Made by a program: the position numbers and the translations under genes. A stretch of 10,404 bases of DNA from Rhodospirillaceae bacterium (GTDB lineage: Bacteria; Pseudomonadota; Alphaproteobacteria; UBA8366; GCA-2717185), in assembly GCA_018660965.1 (NCBI GenBank), contig JABJJH010000595.1:1-10404 (forward strand), given 5' to 3'. Below, in pieces: positions 5,833-10,404 of the stretch. The first letter of the stretch is position 1. Every line of letters begins with the position of its first letter. The notes beneath the pieces are model-generated. The model did not search any database. It saw nothing but the letters and a program-made list of their open reading frames with translations, and was not told where the DNA came from.

Positions 5833-7013
5833 TATAGCGTGGCCTCCGACCCGAATATCAAGCTGCTGACCGGCGTCACCATGGGACCGGAACAGACGAT
5901 GGAAACGTTGACGTTGGCGACCGGATTGGGCGAGTCGCCGCGAATTTGCCGGATAGCTTCCAGTTGAAGCTCCAACCCGTGCATGTAGCATTCCGCCAGA
6001 TTGCCGCCGCTGGTGTTCAACGGCATCTTGCCCGTCGGCGCCAGCAAATTTTCAACCTTCAGGAAGTCGTTGGCTTCTTCCGGCGCGAAAAAGCCGTGTT
6101 CAACCAAACTCATCAGAACGCCGCCGGTGAAGTTTTCGTAGTTTTGCACCACGTCCACGTCTTTCGGCGTCACTTGCGCCATTTCGTATAGATGCGGCGC
6201 GACGCTGGAAAAGCTGGAACTGGCGTAGTTTGGCGCGTTGTGCGAGGGCGCCGCGCAGCGATGGTCGGACCCCGCCGCGACGCCCAGAAGATAGGACGGC
6301 GTGTGCGGCAAATCCTTCGCCCGGTCGGCGGGCACGACGATCAACGCCGCCGCGCCGTCGTTTTCCATGCAGCAGTCGAACAGTCGGAACGGTTCGACGA
6401 TCCAGCGTGAATTGTCGTATTTTTCTTCATCCAGGGGACGCCCGTTCATGACCGCGCGCGGGTTGTTCTGGGCGTGGTGATAGGACGCCATGGCGATAGC
6501 GCGCTGGGCTTCCTGCCGCACCCCATGGTCGTGCATGAAGCGCATCATCTTCATAGCGTAGCGTTGCCCAGGCGATAACAGGCCATAGGGATTGGCCATG
6601 GCCATATCGCCGGAAATCGTCGGCGTTTGGGCCCCTTGCCCGAACCGCGCGAATTGGCCTTGCGCCAAGGCCCGGAACACGACGACGCAATCGGCCATGC
6701 CACCCGCCACCGCCGCCGCCGCGTTGCCGACCGCCGCTGCTCCGCCGCCGCCGCCGCCGCCCCATTGCATATTGGAAAAGCGCAGTTCTTTCGTTCCCAG
6801 GGCCGCCGCCAGCCGGGACGGGTCGTTCCGGTCGTTGGAATAAGACGAAAACCCGTCGATGTCGCGCGGGTCGATCCCGGCGTCTTCGCAGGCGGCCAGA
6901 ATCGCCATCAAGGCCAGTTTGAATTCCGATTCTGGCGCCTGGCCATGCTTGTAATAGGTTGTTTCGCCGATCCCGGCGATGGCGGTTTTCCCCCGCAGAC
7001 TGCGCTCGCTCAT
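5832..7013 (-). CDS. thiolase-superfamily protein without nucleophilic Cys, putative Ltp2/SCP-x-like aldolase
   Basis: With the start at 7013 the protein has 393 residues (MSERSLRGKTAIAGIGETTYY), the usual N terminus of the lipid-transfer-protein/SCP-x thiolase group. In-frame ATGs at 7028 and 7040 would add 5 or 9 residues; a GGA five bases upstream modestly supports 7013. The loop that carries the acyl-accepting Cys in true thiolases reads MQW followed by seven glycines (G85-G91), so the nucleophile is absent. Y292 (QNYENFTGG), Y343 and H345 (ECYMHG) and C374 (VCSGP) are present. Two tyrosines about 50 residues apart match, from memory, the catalytic Tyr294/Tyr344 of the steroid side-chain aldolase Ltp2. 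A retro-aldol cleavage of a beta-hydroxyacyl-CoA is therefore more likely than thiolysis. It is first in the minus-strand operon and overlaps its DUF35 partner by one base. Confidence 0.88.
   Translation of the reverse strand: MSERSLRGKTAIAGIGETTYYKHGQAPESEFKLALMAILAACEDAGIDPRDIDGFSSYSNDRNDPSRLAAALGTKELRFSNMQWGGGGGGGAAAVGNAAAAVAGGMADCVVVFRALAQGQFARFGQGAQTPTISGDMAMANPYGLLSPGQRYAMKMMRFMHDHGVRQEAQRAIAMASYHHAQNNPRAVMNGRPLDEEKYDNSRWIVEPFRLFDCCMENDGAAALIVVPADRAKDLPHTPSYLLGVAAGSDHRCAAPSHNAPNYASSSFSSVAPHLYEMAQVTPKDVDVVQNYENFTGGVLMSLVEHGFFAPEEANDFLKVENLLAPTGKMPLNTSGGNLAECYMHGLELQLEAIRQIRGDSPNPVANVNVSIVCSGPMVTPVSSLIFGSEATL
5843..5847 (-). promoter_or_regulatory. ribosome binding site of the DUF35 gene
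   Basis: GGAGG on the minus strand, 10 bases upstream of the ATG at 5832 and inside the last codons of the thiolase gene. It favours the 148-residue DUF35 product over the longer open frame. Confidence 0.65.
6742..6760 (-). repeat. CCG trinucleotide run inside the thiolase gene
   Basis: Six uninterrupted CCG units on the plus strand, read as GGC on the minus strand, encode six of the seven consecutive glycines at the loop where thiolases normally hold their nucleophilic cysteine. Being a trinucleotide repeat, any slippage would change the glycine count without shifting the frame. Confidence 0.85.
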
Positions 7014-7049
7014 AATATTCCGATCCATCCCCTCATGCATCCATTAAAA

Positions 7050-7079
7050 ATTGTAGCGTATGGTTGTGGGGGCGTACAA
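7050..7079 (-). promoter_or_regulatory. possible promoter of the thiolase-DUF35-amidohydrolase operon
   Basis: On the minus strand TACAAT (7050-7055) is a 5-of-6 match to a sigma70 -10 box, with a poor TTGTAC (7074-7079) 18 bases upstream, only 3 of 6 to the -35 consensus. Transcription would begin near 7043, too close to the ATG at 7040 for a leader but suitable for the start at 7013. Evidence is by consensus only. Confidence 0.3.
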
Positions 7080-7081
7080 GG

Positions 7082-7109
7082 TTGTCCGCACAATGCGCTC
7101 TGGTATAAG
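7082..7109 (+). promoter_or_regulatory. sigma70-like promoter of the acr3 gene
   Basis: TTGTCC (7082-7087, 4 of 6) and TATAAG (7104-7109, 5 of 6) are separated by 16 bases, and a TGG directly before the -10 gives an extended -10 element. Transcription would start near 7116, leaving a leader of about 33 bases. A short palindrome, ACAAGGTTGT (7076-7085), overlaps the -35 boxes of both divergent promoters; it could be an operator but is too short to assign. Confidence 0.45.
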
Positions 7110-7148
7110 ACGGGCGCGTAACTTCACGTCATCGCGAATAAGGAACGA

Positions 7149-8234
7149 ATGGGCATGACAACCGAAACGCCCGAGGAATTGACCGCGCCGGGAATCGGCT
7201 TTTTCGAAAAATGGCTGACCGTGTGGGTGGCGCTGTGCATCGTGGTGGGAATCAGCCTGGGTAATTTAATGCCCGGCGCCTTTGAAGTCCTGGCCGGTTG
7301 GGAATACGCATCGGTTAATCTGGTGGTGGCGGTGCTGATCTGGGCGATGGTGTATCCCATGATGGTCGCCGTCGATTTCGCCAGTTTGCGCCATATCGGC
7401 GACCGGCCCAAAGGGTTGATCGTGACCATCGTGGTGAACTGGCTGATCAAACCGTTCACGATGGCGGCGCTCGGGGTGCTGTTTTTTGAATATCTGTTCG
7501 CTGATTGGATCGAGCCAAAAGACGCGCAGGAATACATCGCGGGCCTGATCTTGCTGGGGGCGGCGCCGTGTACGGCGATGGTGTTTGTCTGGTCGCAACT
7601 GACGCGCGGCGACCCCGCCTACACGCTGGTGCAGGTGTCGGTGAATGACGTGATCATGGTCTTCGCCTTCGCGCCCATCGTCGCCTTTTTGCTCGGCGTG
7701 ACCGATATTACGGTGCCGTGGGAAACGCTGTGGCTGTCCGTGGGGTTGTATGTAGTTATTCCGCTTGTCGCCGGGGCGCTTACGCGCCGCTGGATCGTGT
7801 CGCACAGCAATCGGGATGGGGGTGGCGGAGACGTGGCGGTGTCGCGCTTCACCGATGCGGTCAAACCTTATTCCGTCATGGGATTGCTGGCGACGGTGGT
7901 GTTGCTGTTCGGATTTCAGGGGCAAGTGATTCTGGACCGGCCTGTGTTGATCGGCTTGATCGCGGTTCCGCTGGTCCTGCAATCCTATGGCATCTTCGTT
8001 GTCGCCTATGTCGCGGCGTGGGCGTGGCGCATTCCCTTCAACGTGGCGGCGCCGTGCGCCTTGATCGGGACATCGAATTTCTTCGAACTGGCGGTCGCGG
8101 TGGCGATAAGCCTGTTCGGGTTGGATTCGGGCGCGGCCCTAGCCACGGTGGTCGGCGTGTTGGTTGAAGTGCCAGTCATGTTGTCGCTGGTCGCGTTGGC
8201 CAACCGCACGCGCGGCCTGTTCCCGGCGGCGTAA
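7149..8234 (+). CDS. acr3: Acr3-family arsenite efflux permease
   Basis: This 361-residue membrane protein of about ten hydrophobic segments belongs to the Acr3 branch of the bile acid/arsenite/riboflavin transporter superfamily. It extrudes arsenite (or antimonite) across the inner membrane using the proton motive force. Diagnostic blocks are LLGAAPCTAMVFVWSQLTRG, with the essential membrane cysteine C141, and TLVQVSVNDVIMVFAFAP; the APCALIGTSNFFELAVA region holds a conserved Glu (E313), and GAALATVVGVLVEVPVMLS follows. The start at 7149 has AAGGA (7140-7144) only 4 bases upstream; the in-frame ATG at 7155 has a 10-base spacing and is equally credible, changing only two residues. No ArsR repressor, ArsC reductase or ArsH is in the window, although acr3 is usually found with them. 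The following exporter gene starts 12 bp after the stop, so the two probably form a bicistronic unit. Confidence 0.95.
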   Translation: MGMTTETPEELTAPGIGFFEKWLTVWVALCIVVGISLGNLMPGAFEVLAGWEYASVNLVVAVLIWAMVYPMMVAVDFASLRHIGDRPKGLIVTIVVNWLIKPFTMAALGVLFFEYLFADWIEPKDAQEYIAGLILLGAAPCTAMVFVWSQLTRGDPAYTLVQVSVNDVIMVFAFAPIVAFLLGVTDITVPWETLWLSVGLYVVIPLVAGALTRRWIVSHSNRDGGGGDVAVSRFTDAVKPYSVMGLLATVVLLFGFQGQVILDRPVLIGLIAVPLVLQSYGIFVVAYVAAWAWRIPFNVAAPCALIGTSNFFELAVAVAISLFGLDSGAALATVVGVLVEVPVMLSLVALANRTRGLFPAA

Positions 8235-8246
8235 GGAGAACACCGC

Positions 8247-9011
8247 GTGTTAGGCCTGCCCATTGATATGCTGTTGCTGCTCGGCGGCGCGACCGTGCTT
8301 GCGGCCATGCTGCAAACGGCGACCGGCATTGGCTTCGGCTTGATCGCGGGACCGTTCGTGCTGATGGCCTTGCAGGGGCGTGACGCCATCGAGGCCACGG
8401 CGTTGCTGAGCCTGTTGATTACGCTCGTTCTCGCACCCAAACTCTTACCCGATGTAAATCGCCGCGATCTGGTGAATTTGACCATTGGATGCGCCGTAGG
8501 TTTGCCCGTGGGGCTGCTAATTTATCTCCATGCGGACGTGCTGGTGTTGAAACTGGGGGCGGCGGCGCTGATTGTGATGGTCCTGGGCATGACGTTTTTT
8601 CCCGTTCGACCGGCCAATGCGGGCGGGGGAACATTTGAACGGTCGGGCGGCGTCGCCGCCGGTGTTTCCGCCGGTGTGTTTGGCGCCTGTCTGGCGATGC
8701 CGGGACCGGTGGCGGCGGTGTTTCTCGTTCGCCGGGGCCGCGGGAAAGTCGCGATCCGGGCGACGATGTTGACGTTCTTTGTCTTTGCCTTGGGCGCTTC
8801 GTTGGGTTTGCAAATAATCGTCGATGGGCTCTCTACAAGGGTGCTCGAAGTTTCCGCGCTACTGGCCCCGGCCTGCGCGGTTGGTTTGGTCATTGGCCAT
8901 TTCGCGGTCAAGCGGGTTAGCGAACAGGCCTTCCTGCGGTTGCTTCAAATTGTGCTTGCGGGAACGGTGATAAGCCTTCTCGCGTCGTCGTATTCAGAGT
9001 TGGTTGTTTAG
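8247..9011 (+). CDS. TauE/SafE (TSUP) family anion exporter
   Basis: This 254-residue integral membrane protein has about eight hydrophobic segments. It shows the internal duplication typical of TSUP transporters: TGIGFGLIAGPFVLM at 26-40 in the first half, and a Gly/Ala-rich counterpart, GVAAGVSAGVFGACLAMPGP, at 135-154 in the second. Characterised relatives move small anions such as sulfite, sulfoacetate, thiosulfate or organosulfur compounds across the inner membrane. The substrate here is unknown. The start is GTG at 8247, supported by AAGGAG at 8233-8238, which overlaps the acr3 stop. Pairing with acr3 suggests a role in metalloid or sulfur-oxyanion export. Alternatively it could export sulfite released by the nearby 2-oxoglutarate dioxygenase, but that gene is in a different operon. 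The TAG stop shares bases with the stop of the convergent methyltransferase gene. Confidence 0.87.
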   Translation: MLGLPIDMLLLLGGATVLAAMLQTATGIGFGLIAGPFVLMALQGRDAIEATALLSLLITLVLAPKLLPDVNRRDLVNLTIGCAVGLPVGLLIYLHADVLVLKLGAAALIVMVLGMTFFPVRPANAGGGTFERSGGVAAGVSAGVFGACLAMPGPVAAVFLVRRGRGKVAIRATMLTFFVFALGASLGLQIIVDGLSTRVLEVSALLAPACAVGLVIGHFAVKRVSEQAFLRLLQIVLAGTVISLLASSYSELVV

Positions 9012-10404
9012 GCCTGCACCCAGAAAACATACATGCCTTCGAAGGCGTCGGGGTTTTCGGCCTCGAAGTCGATCCACGCATCCAAATCGCCGCGCGCATC
9101 CTGCCCATGCCTTTCGATAAACCGGGCGTTGATCACCGGTGGCGCATCGAAGCGCAGGAACCGCAAACCCTGTTGGCCGATGAAGTCCCGTATTTCGGTC
9201 AGGGACAGTGGAATTTCATGGACGTTGAACAGCAGGTCGCGAAGGTTGGACGTTGTGTTGAAATCCGCCGATTGCACGATAGCCCGTTCGAAGTCATCTC
9301 GAGGCGATTGGATCATGTTGCGGCGCAGGATTTTCACCGCGTTGTCATCGAGGGGAGCGCCGCCTTGTTCAAGCGCGGCCCTGAATTGCGATAACCCCGC
9401 CCGCGCGGTCGCGCTATAGAGGCCGACCGTCATCAAACCACCGGGTTTCAGGGCGCCGAGCAGCGTTTCCCAGCTTTTCAGCGGATCGGCGGTGTGGTGC
9501 AGCACGCCGATGGATTCGATGATGTCGAAGGATCGGTCCAGCGCGTCGATTTCCAAAAGATCGGACTGCACAAGGCTCAAATTTCGCACGGCGAAGGCTT
9601 CCGCCATGGTCGCTGCATAGGCCAGACTCGCGCGGCTCAAATCGATGCCTAAAACCCTGGCTTTGCCGCCATAGCCAAGCGCCGAGGCGATGGCGTGCTG
9701 GCCGGTGCCGCAGCCCGCGATCAGAACATCCGGTCTCTTGGCGCCGTGCAGTCGGTTGTCGCTGGACAAGGCGCGGACCATTGCAAGATGATCGCCGCCA
9801 TTGGGAACGCTCAGGCTAGTCCAGCGGGGGTAGGGGAATTCGGCGTATTGCGCGCCAACCTTCAAGGAGATGTCATCGGTGATGACGCTGTTGGACGGGA
9901 TCGTCGCAGTGGCTTCTTGGAGCCGTGCGACGGCGCAGCGCTGGTTCTCAACCCATTTTCGCAAATCGACATGGACAATGCTTGTCGCCGAAAGTTCATC
10001 AATGGTCGCGTAACCCCCATAAAGAGCGTGCAGCGCGAGGTTTGCGTCGTTCAGAGGAAGCTTCTTTAACATCGCGATTTCGGACTTGTCTTGCGACCAG
10101 ACGCCTTCGTTCAAATCGACTTGGCGGATCATCGCGAGCGCGATGCGCATCGCCGGGTCATCGTCTAATTGCGCCGGTTCGCGCAACAATTCGGCACGAA
10201 CGGCGATCAACAGCGATTCCAGGCTGAACGCCTGAATCGGGTCCGTCTCCAATGCGGTGATGAACAAGGCGTCATCGGCGATTTCTTCCACCGCATTCAG
10301 GAACATCCGGGCCGCTGTGTCCCAGTGGCCGGTTTCCCCGGCGCCGATAATGTTGATCAAGGGCCATCGGCTCATGGCCTTGAACATCGCGATGCGCGAC
10401 AGCG
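9008..10404 (-). CDS. class I SAM-dependent methyltransferase, TPR-associated type (5' partial)
   Basis: From the ATG at 10387 this gene gives 459 residues, but the frame stays open to the window edge (codons for Leu-Ser-Arg-Ile-Ala precede that Met), so the start probably lies outside. The C-terminal half is a Rossmann methyltransferase: DVLIAGCGTGQHAI at 220-233 (SAM motif I), VLGIDLSRASLAYA at 245-258, IESIGVLHHTADP at 290-302, and LKPGGLMTVGLYS at 313-325. Just before it lies AEFPYPRW, a block seen in proteins that join N-terminal TPR repeats to such a domain. The N-terminal ~140 residues are helical and resemble the region linking TPRs to the enzyme. The methyl acceptor is unknown. It lacks the cysteine set of ArsM arsenite methyltransferases, so a link to acr3 is unlikely. 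It converges on the exporter gene with overlapping stop codons. Confidence 0.88.
   Translation of the reverse strand, partial: LSRIAMFKAMSRWPLINIIGAGETGHWDTAARMFLNAVEEIADDALFITALETDPIQAFSLESLLIAVRAELLREPAQLDDDPAMRIALAMIRQVDLNEGVWSQDKSEIAMLKKLPLNDANLALHALYGGYATIDELSATSIVHVDLRKWVENQRCAVARLQEATATIPSNSVITDDISLKVGAQYAEFPYPRWTSLSVPNGGDHLAMVRALSSDNRLHGAKRPDVLIAGCGTGQHAIASALGYGGKARVLGIDLSRASLAYAATMAEAFAVRNLSLVQSDLLEIDALDRSFDIIESIGVLHHTADPLKSWETLLGALKPGGLMTVGLYSATARAGLSQFRAALEQGGAPLDDNAVKILRRNMIQSPRDDFERAIVQSADFNTTSNLRDLLFNVHEIPLSLTEIRDFIGQQGLRFLRFDAPPVINARFIERHGQDARGDLDAWIDFEAENPDAFEGMYVFWVQA

Noticed and set aside
5833..5991. N-terminal extension of the DUF35 protein to 5991
   Set aside because: This stretch is the thiolase gene read in another frame; the ATG at 5832 with GGAGG upstream and the one-base stop overlap give a normal DUF35 N terminus.
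7064..7093. TTGTG (7064-7068) and CACAA (7089-7093) as an ArsR-type operator
   Set aside because: Five-base arms 20 bases apart are expected by chance and do not resemble a known ArsR site.
7266..7982. 238-codon minus-strand frame opposite acr3
   Set aside because: Its His/Arg/Gln-rich composition is the complement of transmembrane codons, and the Acr3 frame is unmistakable.
9008..10404. Methyltransferase as an ArsM-like arsenite methyltransferase linked to acr3
   Set aside because: It lacks the conserved cysteine set of ArsM, is on the opposite strand, and matches the TPR-associated methyltransferase type in the segments around the SAM site.

Overview
The window is GC-rich and almost fully coding. 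It holds eleven genes, two of them cut by the window edges, and no RNA gene, CRISPR array or insertion sequence that I can see. Gene types, the preference for G/C at third codon positions and the TPR-type methyltransferase at the right end suggest an alphaproteobacterium, perhaps of the Rhodospirillales; this is an inference from family resemblance only.

Left block (1-4123, plus strand): five tightly packed genes read as one operon. They are a CaiB/BaiF family III CoA-transferase or 2-methylacyl-CoA racemase (5' end outside the window), an acyl-CoA dehydrogenase, a MaoC-like hotdog protein, a luciferase-like (LLM) flavin/F420 oxidoreductase and a TauD/TfdA-type 2-oxoglutarate dioxygenase. Middle block (7013-4155, minus strand): three genes read toward the first block. 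They are a thiolase-superfamily protein with no nucleophilic cysteine, a stand-alone DUF35 zinc-ribbon/OB-fold protein overlapping it by one base, and a metal-dependent amidohydrolase. The two blocks converge with only 31 bp between stop codons, and a short imperfect tandem duplication lies at that junction.

Taken together the two blocks look like a catabolic island for an acyl-CoA substrate, possibly a 2-methyl-branched side chain as in isoprenoid or steroid degradation. Epimerisation or CoA transfer, alpha,beta-dehydrogenation, hydration and carbon-carbon cleavage are all represented. The cleavage enzyme resembles the Ltp2-type retro-aldolases that work with a DUF35 partner rather than a classical thiolase. 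The MaoC-like protein has lost the Asp/His hydratase pair, so the hydration step is an open question. The LLM enzyme, dioxygenase and amidohydrolase may act upstream on the native compound; the substrate cannot be read from the sequence.

Right block (7149-9011, plus strand): an Acr3 arsenite efflux permease followed by a TauE/SafE-type (TSUP) anion exporter. They are transcribed divergently from the thiolase operon across a gap that carries a good sigma70-like promoter for acr3. No arsR or arsC is present. The last gene, on the minus strand, is a SAM-dependent methyltransferase of the TPR-associated type. Its stop codon overlaps that of the TSUP gene and its reading frame runs open off the right edge.
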